Assembly (NCBI RefSeq): GCF_021462225.1
Contig: NC_061800.1
Location: 15,794,749 to 15,858,748, forward strand
Source: Girardinichthys multiradiatus
Taxonomy: Eukaryota; Chordata; Actinopteri; Cyprinodontiformes; Goodeidae
Direction of reading: 5' to 3'
Length of the DNA stretch: 64,000 nucleotides
Shown here: piece after piece, positions 45,797 through 56,369 of the stretch
Numbering within the stretch: position 1 is the first letter of the stretch
Layout of the letters: the number at the start of each line of letters is the position of its first letter
Translations under genes and position numbers: made by a program
The notes under the pieces: model-generated
Told to the model about the DNA's origin: nothing
The model's database searches: none
What the model saw: only the letters and a program-made list of their open reading frames with translations

Positions 45797-46371
45797 AAAG
45801 CCTGGTGTGATAAAACTTAATACATGCTTGCTTGCTTTTTGGTATATGTCTATTTTGGAGTTGTAGCTCCCCCTGGAGAAAACACCACCAGCCTCCAAAG
45901 TTGTATCTGATAGCCCGGCTGTTGCTTCTTCTGGCTCCTCTGGGTGGTTGTACCCGGCGGCCTGCTCCTTCTCAACCTTTCGCTGCATGTTACCGGTGGT
46001 GTCTCGTGGAGTAATGAAGGGTTCGAGGAAGGACAGAACCGCACCAATCTTTTTTCTTTCCTTCTCCTTTTTTGACTCCTTAGCATTTGTGTCCCTCAGG
46101 CTCTTCCAGTGTTTTCTGCACATATCTTCTGAATAAACACATTCGTCAGCGAGAATCTAGTAGTGGCTGAACATTATGCTGGACAGATTCGGCTAGCTAG
46201 CCTAGGAAATATTTACCGTGGTCAAAGTTTTATAAACTTACCCAAGATCCTGACCTCCTCAATAATTCTCCTCCAGGGAAGGTCCTTTCTATTCCTGTCT
46301 CTGTAGTGATAGCTGAAAGTGTCATAAATGACAGAATGGGCACAAACCGCGACAATAAGTACGTCCTCCAT
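45797..46371 (-). pseudogene. MADF-domain gene or gene fragment (two exons, Adf-1-like)
   Basis: Exon 1 (46371-46242) begins MEDVLIVAVCAHSVIYDTFS then YHYRDRNRKDLPWRRIIEEV and ends one base into a codon at a GTAAGT donor. After a 113-bp intron with a TTCAG acceptor, exon 2 (46128 down) reads EDMCRKHWKSLRDT, KEKERKKIGAVLSFLEPFIT and PRDTTGNM in the matching phase. Together these are a near-complete MADF DNA-binding domain (Trp and CRKHWKSLRD motifs kept) as in Adf-1-like proteins. The usual C-terminal BESS region is not seen: after about VFSRG the frame runs about 25 more codons into unrelated sequence and stops at 45794. It may be truncated and dead, or its last exon may be novel. Confidence 0.6.
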
Positions 46372-46542
46372 TTTCTTTGCAGAACTTTGTGAGATTTCCC
46401 GGGTTCTTCCTGGTCACTACGAAACAAAACTGAGCTCCTCTAATTGGTTGACACAGGACCTCTTGACGCCCCAAGACGTGCGTCTACCATAGACTTTGCA
46501 TGAAAACCAGAAACTCAAATCACATTCAGTCGGAACCGACCA
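46372..46542. promoter_or_regulatory. Upstream flank of MADF-domain gene
   Basis: 171 bp between the MADF start codon and the inverted-repeat end of a Harbinger-like element. It is moderately CpG-rich. A promoter is plausible but unproven. Confidence 0.25.
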
Positions 46543-48715
46543 TTAAGGTGCGTTCTGATCGAACATGATTTCAGTGAATTTTTTTGTCTCGTTTGCGTGC
46601 TGTCGCTTGCATGACATTTCACAATGGCAAATGTTGGACCACTTGTTTGCTGAATATTGGACCATTTGCACGTTGCTGGACGCCACTATGCCTTTCCAAC
46701 GTCATCGGTCATTTTGTACCGCAGGATAGTCTGTCCTACAAAACCCAGCTGCCACTGCGGCTGTTATGACGGGGCCGTCCCAGGTCTGACGTCACAGGAG
46801 GTAATATAGGAAGGTGAACGTTTGAAAGAAGCGCTTTCACGTTGGAGACCGGACCAACATCTGAAGCATCTTTCTCTGGAGAAGAAGAGGTCCCACGTGG
46901 ATTCTTCATTTATTCTCCTTCGTTGGCCAACGAAAAAATACATGAAAGAGGTTTCTGGAACGTGAGTTTAACACGTAACCAAAAACCACGGAGTTTCAAG
47001 GAGACGCAACTTTCCCTCCTTGCTTGGTTCTAGTTGACTGCTGACGGTCAGATCATATTTTTCCTTTTCGCCAAGGAGGCCAAAAGACGGAGATTGACCG
47101 CTTTCTTGGAGTATCCGCGGACGCGTGGAACTCTTCACCCCCCCTTGTTTTTTTTTTTTACACTCACTCGCTGCCCAGAAGGAAGACTTCAACAAGTAAA
47201 ATCCACCTTTTATTTGTATTTTTTTATTAGGAATAGCTTGGGCAGGATAGAGGAGATTTAGTGCGATGTAGAATCGCCACTTAGAGTCTAATGTGTTCTG
47301 AATTGTATGTGCATGCCATTGTTCTTTTGAAACGTGATTACTGTTGTTTTCTGAGGCCGCCGAGTCTCGCAAGATTGTGCTTGTACTGTGCGAACACCTG
47401 AGAGCAGGTGCGCTGTGAAACTGGACTGCTATAATAACCTTATGGTGAAAATCAACCATTTTCTTTGTCTTCAACTATCCTGCCTACTGGCTTGCCGCCA
47501 AAAGTTTTATTATCCTTTGTCCTCTAGGTTTACAACCTTGCTGGGGGGTAGGCTTATGACTGTGCATCTCACTGAGCAACACTTTCTGGCGGGCTGCGCT
47601 CCCAAAGCTTCGTTCAACACCATATTCCCTTGTCATATTATCACTTTTGCCATAACTACTGGTTGATTCCATACACACCCACTGCTGTTTTGTTTTATTT
47701 TGTTTAGTTAGATATTTTACCCTTTTGTATAGAACTTTGCATGTTTGATTATGTGAAGATTATTGAATCAGAATAGCGAGGTGGATCAGGCGGTCGATTC
47801 AATAAAGATTCACGTAGATAAAGAGAAGTCGTTTGTGTTTATTTTGCGCAAGAGTGATTTGTCAGTCAAAATAAGGTTAAAAAGTTCCACACATTTTGGC
47901 AGAAACGGTTGATTAAACAGTGACATCTAGTAATAGTTATCAATTATTACTGAGTATTTAACGGTTGTAATTACCAAAGGCGTTGAGCCACAATTACAAC
48001 ACCAGAAGACATCTCTGGTTTGGATTCATAAATGAGGATTTTTGGTTAAGAAATTAATTTTCTCAAATTATGATTTTTAATTATAATTATTGATAAATAT
48101 GAATTAATCAATAATCATAATCCCAACACAAAGCAATTCGCGTGGCCAACACACGACAATGCTCCACTCGTTCCACCATGTCTTCAAATAGGAGGACCTT
48201 CTGTTCGCCTCCTGTGGGTTTCAACTGAACATGTCGGACCTGGATTTTATGGAGCTAGTTACGGTGCTTTATTTATAAAAAGCCGAACACTCGCCGGCGT
48301 TGACGTCCATGGGTTCACAAGAGACGGAACTAATTTGGAGCTGATATGATAACAGAATGTAGCATAGTAGCCATAAGTATTGAATAATAATGGAATAACG
48401 GCTGGTCAGCGACCTAGAAATCAGGCTTCCTGACATATGATCTGAATATTAAACACGTATAAATAAAATATCATTTTCTACATTAATATAAATGTACCGT
48501 AACTGCTGTGAGTTTCACATTTGTATGATAATTTTTGTGAAATTCGCTTCACGTCCATCACGGGTTTTGCTTCGGTCTCACTTCTCTCTCTTTGTGCTAA
48601 TTGCGGCGTTCGCGTCCTTCATGTCAATTGGCTCTTGAACGTGCCTTTACATAGGGTTAAGATGTAAATCACTCGTTCCTGTCGCATCATTCGCGTTTGG
48701 TCGGAACACACCTTT
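46543..48715 (+). mobile_element. Harbinger-like element remnant, itself interrupted
   Basis: The ends look like imperfect inverted repeats: AAGGTGCGTTCTGATCGAAC near 46545 and the inverse of AAGGTGTGTTCCGACCAAAC near 48695-48712. Just inside, ATGGCAAATGTTGGACCACT and the fragments ILDHLHVAGRHYAFPTSSVI and LYRRI suggest a decayed nuclease-type gene. The block 46740-48130 looks like a later insertion. Family assignment is tentative. Confidence 0.4.
46762..47888 (+). mobile_element. Candidate solo or 5' LTR of a retroelement
   Basis: It starts TGTTATGAC and could end TTCCACA (TG...CA). It contains a perfect CRE (46787-46794), a weak TAATATA box at 46802 and an AATAAA at about 47803. It is followed by CATTTTGGCAGAAACGG, which resembles a primer-binding region. 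No gag, pol or env sequence was seen, and I could not find a target duplication. Low confidence. Confidence 0.28.
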
Positions 48716-49330
48716 AGTCTTAGTGATATACCTTTTAAATCTTTGTAAATGTCCTCACCTCTGGTTCTCTCCTTTAAATGCCAAACTGTTAGGAAGTCCT
48801 TTGTGGTAAAAAACCTGGAAAGCCATCCTGACAACAAGCTGAGCGGTGTCCGTAATGTCCACAGATTCATCAAACTGCAGGGAAAAATATTTACAGTGAC
48901 AAGTCCATCAGCACATGTTGTTGTGACAGCGTTTTACCCTCATTGCCACCGTCGTAGGTCCCAGTGGAACTGCACGCAGGGCACTTTTACTACCGTCTTT
49001 GTTTTTGAAGTCATTAAAAATAGTCTGCTGTAGCTCCTTTAAAAACTAGCCATCTGTAAAGGGCTTCTTGTGTTTAGCCATGATGTGGCTCATGTGAAAC
49101 GATCCTTCTGTCGCAGTTTTGTGTTGAGTTGAAGGTTTTCAATTTGCCAACGTTTTCAGATGAATTGTGCTTTTTGGCAGATAGCTGTTTTTGAACTTCG
49201 GGTGGCTCATTTTGTGGTGCCGCTGCAGATTCCCTCCTTTAGAAAGTGCCTGCCTTTGGTGACACAACATCCACACACTTGTCCTTCACCATGGTAAAGA
49301 TAAATTCTTCTTCCCATTCTGAATAAAAAT
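48710..49330 (-). pseudogene. BED-finger/hAT transposase relic (ZBED5/GTF2IRD2-like)
   Basis: On the minus strand the pieces read in order. GGNLQRHHKMSHPKFKN is the end of a BED zinc finger. EGSFHMSHIMAKHKKPFTDG follows, then KELQQTIFNDFKNKDG. CKYFSLQFDESVDITDTAQL (catalytic Asp region) comes next, then VVRMAF, TTKDFLTVWHLKERTRGEDI and YKDLKGI. Several frames and stops are needed, so it is dead. It ends about 50 bp before the ccnyl1 duplicate. Confidence 0.72.
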
Positions 49331-50082
49331 GATATATCTTTGCCTTTTTTTGCGAGGCATCTGCATTGAGGAATGAGAACAGAGGAAAAATGAAGAAAAT
49401 ATGAGAATGGACACATTGTTGTGGAGTCTGGTATGTTTGTTGTATCCGTCAGGTAAGAGCATATCAGTTGGAAATGTTGAAATATTGCACCTCATGTAAG
49501 CAGGTTTTAGGAAGAGAAAATGTTGTTACCACTAACAGAAAAATGAATAATGATCCGGTGAAGAATAAACCACTGAAGTGTGATAAAGTAACACAACATA
49601 AAGCACAAATTAACTTTATAATTTTGAAAAGATGTTGTATCCTTTTTCTTAAACGAAAACTTTATCCATTATTTTTTTACAGTCTGGTTGAGGTGGGTAG
49701 ATGGAAAACCTCCCTCCTCTGAAAAGAGGTTTGGCTTAAAAAGTTTGAGAACTGCTCATTTTGAAGGTCCTGCTTAAATGTAATATTGTAGAAAATGACA
49801 AAATGCTGCTTTAAACATGCATTTGTTAAAATGATCCGTTATAAAAGACACTAAGTAGCTTGGTGAAGTTTGTTTTCACAATTGGGTTTTTCTTGATGCT
49901 ACTGCTTTCTTTCTAAGCAGTGTGGTATTTGTGGTTTTAAATGGCTCAAGATTCAAACAAAAATATAGATACTGTTACCTTCTAGCCATTTACATCACAA
50001 ACCAATCTCTAGCGATGACCACAACCACCTTCATATCCTGTTTCCTCCCTCAGTCATGTATGAATCTTTCCATCCCACACAG

Positions 50083-50202
50083 AAAGAGCCAGTGCCAGAC
50101 GACTACGCATATCTGGACCCAGAACACAAACTGATCTATCGCTTCGTCAGAACACTCTTCAGCGCTGCACAGCTCACTGCAGAATGTGCCATCGTCACAC
50201 TT
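50083..50202 (+). pseudogene. Duplicate of ccnyl1 exon 7, unchanged
   Basis: All 120 bases equal those of 21669-21788 on direct reading, with acceptor CACACAG and donor GTAAGT also kept. It encodes the first cyclin-box helix but has no intact downstream partner exon. It lies 26 kb beyond the parent gene in the same orientation. Confidence 0.92.
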
Positions 50203-50727
50203 GTAAGTGTGTAGCTTTTTGGACAATGGACAGTAGTGTTAATTGTTATCATGCTAAAGCTTAATGTGTTTAATATCTCATTGCATTTACAGTATAAAGT
50301 GATGTAGAAAGATTTGCATTTTTAATCTTCAACAACATTGAATTTTATTCAAATAAAAGTACACAGGAGCATGTTTTGCACAACGTTAGTTTTCATCTGT
50401 AGCTTACTTTGATGTTTCCTTATTTAGTCACCAGAGGGCAGCAAAGCCCTGCAAACAAGACAAAAACAACTCTTTCCAGAGTAAAATGTTAACACAGTGA
50501 AGGATGGACACATGAGGCATTTTGATTTAAGGGCAAGAAAAATGTTCGTGGTTATTTTAGTTAATAATTTTTTATTTTATCTGACTGCTGATTTTGTTTT
50601 GAGTACAATATACAGTGTAAAGAAATGACCTATCGGGACATTAAATTATTGTAAAATAATAATAAAAATATATAAATTATTGTAAATACCTGCCAAATAA
50701 TAGTTGTGGATGTTATAATTCATCCGA

Positions 50728-50790
50728 GTCTGCCTAGAACATTTGCTGACTTACACTGAGCTGGACATTTGTCCCGCCAACTGGAGGCGT
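50728..50790 (+). pseudogene. Broken duplicate of ccnyl1 exon 8
   Basis: The first 63 bp of exon 8 are present ([12 protein letters not shown] region) with several substitutions. The acceptor has changed from CCAG/GT to CCGAGT. The exon ends at GGAGGCGTG, where Harbinger-type sequence begins. Confidence 0.85.
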
Positions 50791-51420
50791 GAAAAATGTC
50801 ATTAAAGTTTTCTCACCATCACATTCACCAGGGTGATGTGTACTACAGATTAACACATAAATTGTGACAAGGTGTGAGGCAATAACACTGAATGCTGTAA
50901 ACATTTCAATACCATGGTGAAACTCACAACACTCCCTTTTACTTGTTGTGCCACTACTGTGGCTACCAAACATGAAATGGCTTCAACTCTTCACCTCATT
51001 CACCAACATATTGATTTCTGTCTCGGTGAAATTGTGTTTCTTTGCTCTTTTCTCCATGGTTGCCATTGTTAGTAATGAAATAATATTGACAAGCGGGCTC
51101 ATTTAAATACACATAGACATTCATGAGGTGCTTTACATTGACCACTTATTGGTTGGATGTGAGCATGAGGCAGAACCTTATATGAAAACGTTGAGATGTA
51201 GCTGTGATTTATAAAGGGGAAATTGCTTGCTCGTAAGCATGGTTTTATAAGTGTGGATTTGTTTTTGATGTAAGCCTTTTTTGGCTTTTGGTTGTACGTA
51301 AACTTGTAGTATAGATCCTACACAATGTTTTGTAAATAAGACCCCTGGCTGCTGCTGGCCCCCATTTTCCAATTGATGGTCACAGAAATTCAGGGAACCT
51401 CAATACTCTCTCCAGATATG
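50791..51420 (-). mobile_element. PIF/Harbinger-type fragment with Myb/SANT-like gene piece
   Basis: The minus strand reads NFTETEINMLVNEVK then MFGSHSSGTTSKRE, similar to the start of the Myb/SANT-like accessory protein of Harbinger elements (NF...E...L..EV.....LFG..SSG.T.K). The right part (TAAAGGGGAAATTGCTTGCT, GGTTGTACGTAAACTTGTAG) is a terminal-type sequence common in fish. Boundaries are approximate. Confidence 0.55.
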
Positions 51421-52478
51421 AATTGTACATACAAAACATAAATCTTATCCTCAAGCTAAATATTATTTTAATAAAATAATGTTTTAAAGAATGATCTGCT
51501 GAATAAAACCAACCTTCTGGATGACTAATTCTCAACGGTGTCTCATTAGCTGCCTTTATTTATTAAAATATTTAAAGAAATATTATTAAGGAAATGGTCA
51601 AATATTTAAGGAGGTATTTTGCGAAAGAACCAAATCTTTCTGGAGAAATGGGGCTTAATGGGGTTTCATTAGCTATTAGCAGTGAAAGCTAACAAAGGAA
51701 GCTGATAGCTTAGCACCAGAATCAAAAACACACCTTTAAAATACCGTCAACAAAAGGGTTTAAATGCATAAGCACGGACGACGCGTTATGATCAATCTTC
51801 TGTGTCTAAAATCACCCTTTAAATAAAGTTTGTCTTAACTTAAAAAAAACACAAACACCGAACACAAAGCTGAGCACGTGTGCTGCAGATATTCTGCTAG
51901 CACCAAGATAGCTGAATTCAACACAAACAAAACCAAACTTCATAAAATGAAAAACGTTCAGATCATAAATTTTCTCTATTACTCTGCCCAAACCCTAACC
52001 TCGTATGAACCATACTGAGGAGTTGTCCAGGCGATGACGAAGTTTGAAGAAAGCTCTGTGAACAAAGGGTTAGCTTCCAGCTAACCTCCAGAACAGAGGC
52101 TGGGCGACCCATTCTGTCTGCTGACCACACTGCACGTTAACACGGTGATGCGGCTCCTGTTGTCCTCCTCTCAGACTGGGAAAACCGCTCCACTCGGTTT
52201 CGTAGAGACATCGTCTCTACTGGGGACTTCTCTGGAACACAGTTTGCTTCTGCAGACCTCAGAGAGAAAGTAAAGCAATGCTTATACCTTAATTTCCCCT
52301 TTTTATGAATGAATACCGGGTACACAAACAGTAATTCATCTGTGCTTAACTAAGTGCATATGATCGTATGACACCATTAGATCCAGTTTCAAGAGTTTAC
52401 GTCTGTTTGCCAGCAAAGAGACATTAGCGCGCTGTCTCCCCGGCCAGCCTCGCATGGAGTCTGGGTGGTAGAGAAAGG
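51421..52478. other. Unannotated sequence
   Basis: About 1 kb. No gene recognised. It contains AT-rich stretches and a more GC-rich part from about 52010. Confidence 0.4.
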
Positions 52479-52486
52479 ACCATTGG

Positions 52487-53019
52487 CAGTGTTGACAGGT
52501 GAGAAATGTAGGATTATCGCACTAGAGACATAAAATTATCGTATTTTGAGGGAAATTATCGTTGATGTGTTGAATAGCGTCTAACAGGCACTCGCAGCTT
52601 TGTGGCGTCAGTACGGAATGGATTTATCAACATCTGCAGCCCCACAGTGCCGGGCTCTGCTTCTTCTTTTCTTTTTTTCATTCCTCAATCATGGGCGGGC
52701 GCAGTGGATTATTCAGCCAATCATGGCCGTTGTTCTGAGGCAAACGCATTCACGTCACTCGTAAGTCACATTTAGAAAAGCACGATTGGCTGTAATTTCC
52801 AGCATCTGTTTCCGAATTCGGACACAGATGCCTTCAAGGTTCACAAAAATCTCCGACAGACTTTGGCGATAGGCTGATGACAACTGATTACAACCACACA
52901 TTCACGGAGTGGTCAAATTATCGTACATTTGGCCTTTTTTAAGGAATATTGATCGTACATCGTACAGAGAGCAAAATTATTGTACAAATACGATAATTAT
53001 CGTACACCTGGCAACACTG
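52487..53019. mobile_element. Non-autonomous hAT-type transposon (MITE)
   Basis: 533 bp with terminal inverted repeats CAGTGTTGACAGGTG and CACCTGGCAACACTG. It is flanked by a perfect 8-bp target duplication ACCATTGG (52479-52486, 53020-53027). CAGTGTTG ends and an 8-bp duplication are hallmarks of hAT elements. No transposase. It contains repeated TTATCG/ATCGTAC words. Confidence 0.88.
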
Positions 53020-53027
53020 ACCATTGG

Positions 53028-53384
53028 AAAGGTGGGGGTTTTATACAGGCAGTGACATCATGGGAAGTCCGCTGCTATTTTGAAAGTTCCAGAAAAGTTT
53101 GTACTGCATCTTTCATGTTGTTTCCATGGCTGTGGGTCCCAACAAGCTGAATAAAGATCCAAACACTTCCATCTACCTACTGTTCAATATCACCTATAAA
53201 TGCAGATCTTATAGTAGAATCACCCCATGCTTATAACAATCTGCAAGACGTTGACCATAAGGCTTGAAAAGATCTCCTCATACCTCATACTATGCATCCT
53301 GACCAGACCAGGCTCGGTTTTTTAAAAAAAATGGTATGCAATAGTATGCAATAAATAATACACTCATTTACTGTATCTGCAAGG
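53028..53384. other. Unannotated sequence before L1 relic
   Basis: No gene recognised. It may include more of the L1-like element, unreadable. Confidence 0.4.
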
Positions 53385-53749
53385 CAGATAAGGCTTTTGA
53401 CAAAGTTAATTTGACATTCCTATTAGCTACCTTACAGAAATTTGATTATGGACATATTTTTTCATCATGGATTAAACTATTTTATAGCTCACCTAATGCC
53501 TGTTAAAAAACAAATGACTGGATTTCACAGAGCCTTAGTTTTGAGAGAGGCACCAGACATGTCAGTCCACTCTCCCTCTCACTGTTTGGTATATTCATTG
53601 GTCCACTGGCAGCGGCAATTTGTCAGAACTAAAATATTTTTATGATGTAAACAGCTAATAGAATCTAAACCTCCACACATAAATTTAAAAGCTTAAAAGT
53701 TTAGGTGGATTGGAGCTTCCAAATTTTTATAAATATAACCTGGCACATA

Positions 53750-54998
53750 CAGGGGTTGGACAATGAAACTGAAACACCTGTCATTTTAGTGTGGGAGGTT
53801 TCATGGCTAAATTGGACCAGCCTGGTAGCCAGTCTTCATTGATTGCACATTGCACCAGTAAGAGCAGAGTGTGAAGGTTCAATTAGCAGGGTAAGAGCAC
53901 AGTTTTGCTCAAAATATTGAAATGCACACAACATTATGGGTGACATACCAGAGTTCAAAAGAGGACAAATTGTTGGTGCACGTCTTGCTGGCGCATCTGT
54001 GACCAAGACAGCAAGTCTTTGTGATGTATCAAGAGCCACGGTATCCAGGGTAATGTCAGCATACCACCAAGAAGGACGAACCACATCCAACAGGATTAAC
54101 TGTGGACGCAAGAGGAAGCTGTCTGAAAGGGATGTTCGGGTGCTAACCCGGATTGTATCCAAAAAACATAAAACCACGGCTGCCCAAATCATGGCAGAAT
54201 TAAATGTGCACCTCAACTCTCCTGTTTCCACCAGAACTGTCCGTCGGGAGCTCCACAGGGTCAATATACACGGCCGGGCTGCTATAGCCAAACCTTTGGT
54301 CACTCATGCCAATGTCAGACGTCGGTTTCAATGGTGCAAGGAGCACAAATCTTGGACTTTGGACAATGTGAAACATGTATTGTTCTCTGATGAGTCCACC
54401 TTTACTGTTTTCCCCACATCTGGGAGAGTTACGGTGTGGAGAAGCCCCAAAGAAGCGTACCACCCAGACTGTTGCATGCCCAGAGTGATGGTTTGGGCTG
54501 CCATATCATGGCATTCCCTTGGCCCAATTCTTGTGCTAGATGGGAGCGTCACTGCCAAGGACTACCAAACCATTCTTGAGGACGATGTGCAACCAATGGT
54601 TCAAACATTGTATCCTGAAGGCGGTGCCATGTATCAGGATGACAATGCACCAATACACACAGCAAGACTGGTGAAAGATTGGTTTGATGAACATGAAAGT
54701 GAAGTTGAACATCTCCCATGGCCTGCACAGTCACCAGATCTAAATATTATTGAGCCACTTTGGGGTGTGTTGGAGGAGCGAGTCAGGAAACGTTTTCCTC
54801 CACCAGTATCACGTAGTGACCTGGCCACTATCCTGCAAGAAGAATGGCTTAAAATCCCTCTGACCACTGTGCAGGACTTGTATATGTCATTCCCAAGACG
54901 AATTGACGCTGTATTGGCTGAAAATGGAGGCCCTACACCATACTAATAAATTATTGTGGTCTAAAACCAGGTGTTTCAGTTTCATTGTCCAACCCCTG
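53750..54998 (+). mobile_element. DD36E Tc1/mariner (Incomer-like) element, apparently intact
   Basis: 1249 bp with perfect 31-bp terminal inverted repeats starting CAGGGGTTGGACAATGAAAC. The left flank is TA (53748-53749); the right flank is TG, a decayed TA. It is inserted in an L1-like relic. The perfect ends plus an open transposase point to a young copy. Confidence 0.93.
53936..54946 (+). CDS. Tc1/mariner transposase with DD36E triad
   Basis: An open 336-aa frame. The N-terminus MGDIPEFKRGQIVGARLAGA starts a helix-turn-helix; a second DNA-binding subdomain and the basic link INCGRKRK (55-61) follow. The catalytic triad is Asp152 (LFSDEST), Asp236 (YQDDNAPIH) and Glu273 (PDLNIIEPLW). I count 36 residues between the last two, against 34 in the A-family copies. 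That spacing matches the DD36E (Incomer) family reported in animals. The enzyme catalyses cut-and-paste transposition at TA. Nothing in the frame looks broken. Expression unknown. Confidence 0.9.
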   Translation: MGDIPEFKRGQIVGARLAGASVTKTASLCDVSRATVSRVMSAYHQEGRTTSNRINCGRKRKLSERDVRVLTRIVSKKHKTTAAQIMAELNVHLNSPVSTRTVRRELHRVNIHGRAAIAKPLVTHANVRRRFQWCKEHKSWTLDNVKHVLFSDESTFTVFPTSGRVTVWRSPKEAYHPDCCMPRVMVWAAISWHSLGPILVLDGSVTAKDYQTILEDDVQPMVQTLYPEGGAMYQDDNAPIHTARLVKDWFDEHESEVEHLPWPAQSPDLNIIEPLWGVLEERVRKRFPPPVSRSDLATILQEEWLKIPLTTVQDLYMSFPRRIDAVLAENGGPTPY

Positions 54999-56114
54999 TG
55001 GATTAAAATATATTTTAAAATTGATTTGGAAAAATCCATCAGACAGTCTATAGACACAAATTGAACAAACATGTAAAGAAATCTGTATCTCAGATGTTCC
55101 ATTTATTAGCCCTTTAATTTAGCAGCACAGCTGTTTTGAAAGCATCAATAGCTCTGGCAGGATTATCTCCAAATTAATTGGTCTTCAATTCTCTCATGCA
55201 TACAAACGCCCATTTGGAACAACCCAGACATCTTGCAAAATGAAAGGGCCCTTAACTTTTCAACATGGAACAGTAAAGGAATAAATCATTTAGAGGACAT
55301 GTTTGATGGAAAAGATATCATATCATTTAATGATTAAGAAGAATTATATGGCATTGATAAAAATACATTATTTTAATATCACCAACTTAAATCTATTATC
55401 TAGTCTAAATTTAAATGTGTTGGCCTGGTTGAGGGCTGAAGGGGCTGTGCTGGGCTCTGGTGGGGACCTCTTGGGCACTGGCCCCCCAGAGTGAAGTACA
55501 ATGTGCCCCTCCTACCTTGGTCCCTCCAGGTTTCAACTGCTGTCATGAGCTGGCGCCTGCACAACATGTTGGGGACTCTGAGGGGTCTCTGCTGCTTGGT
55601 GCCGGGTGGGCCTGCTGCCGGGGGTTGGTGTGGGCCCCGGTTTCCAGGACTAGTGTTTGTAGCTGGGGGTGGCAGTGTGGCTGGGTAAGGGGGGCTCTGT
55701 GACTCTTTGGTCTGGGGGCTGTTGCTCCTCTGCGTTATGGCTGCCCTGCGGTGATGCTTTATGTCTGGCTGCCTGGGACTGCTGGGGCCTTCCACAGCCA
55801 GTTTTGCTGCTCCTAGGTGCTGTGGATTGCAGGCCTCTCCTCGCCACACTTATAAATGTATACTTCCAGGTGACAAACTCGCACACACAACCACTCAACA
55901 CAACACATTTATTTCTATACATATGCCCACCCACCATCACACACACTCATGCACACACACCATTTCACCCTGGAAAATTAAGCCATTGATCAGTGTGAAC
56001 TTTTTTATTGAAAAACATGTAGAAACTCTGAGAAAAAATGGCTCTAAAAATGTTTCTTTTGATCCATTCAAGAAAAAGGTAAAAATGAGTCCTGCACATG
56101 CAAAGATGCAGTAA

Positions 56115-56369
56115 TGCTCTGGATTACAGAAAAAAAAACAGAGTGCAGTCCGTTTTTTTACCTAAGAATACAGAGATACGCAAATTGGGGGGGTGCTGAG
56201 GACCCGTTAAAACAAAACCGAACATTTAGTTAGATTCATCCACCTCATAAGTATCAGATTTCTGTTTGGTTAGTGGATCACCACTGCATTTCCTAATGTT
56301 TCAACATTCATTCAAATAAATGCTTTTGCCTTTTTGGTGCCACATAGGCTAGTTGTACACAAAAAGGCT
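56115..56369. other. Unannotated sequence between L1 relic and duplicate block 2
   Basis: No feature. The right edge is the sharp start of ccnyl1-like sequence at CTGGCACAACATG. Confidence 0.5.

Larger units (their letters stand above)
49380..50790 (+). repeat. ccnyl1 duplicate, block 1
   Basis: Matches 20822-22335. 49380-49660 matches with many changes. From the AGTCTGGTTGAGGTGGGTAG word (49681) to GACCTAT (about 50633) the copy is nearly identical. After that it is again diverged, with an AT-rich insertion, through the start of exon 8, where it breaks at 50790. Confidence 0.92.
53385..56110 (+). mobile_element. L1-like LINE relic, split by a DD36E Tc1 element
   Basis: The left piece reads KAFDKVNLTFLLATLQKFDY then FSSWIKLFYSS (RT motif A with its Asp), RGTRHVSPLSLSLFGIFIGP (motif B, decayed), and GGLELPNFYKYN just before the insertion. 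On the right, pieces resembling the L1 C-terminal area are followed by a G-rich 3' UTR (55430-55860) and CA-rich sequence (55870-55960). Many stops. The 5' half is absent. Confidence 0.7.

Noticed and set aside
49922..50134. Frame ending in the exon 7 copy as a separate gene
   Set aside because: It is in a different frame from the exon and is repeated at 21508-21720 through the duplication.
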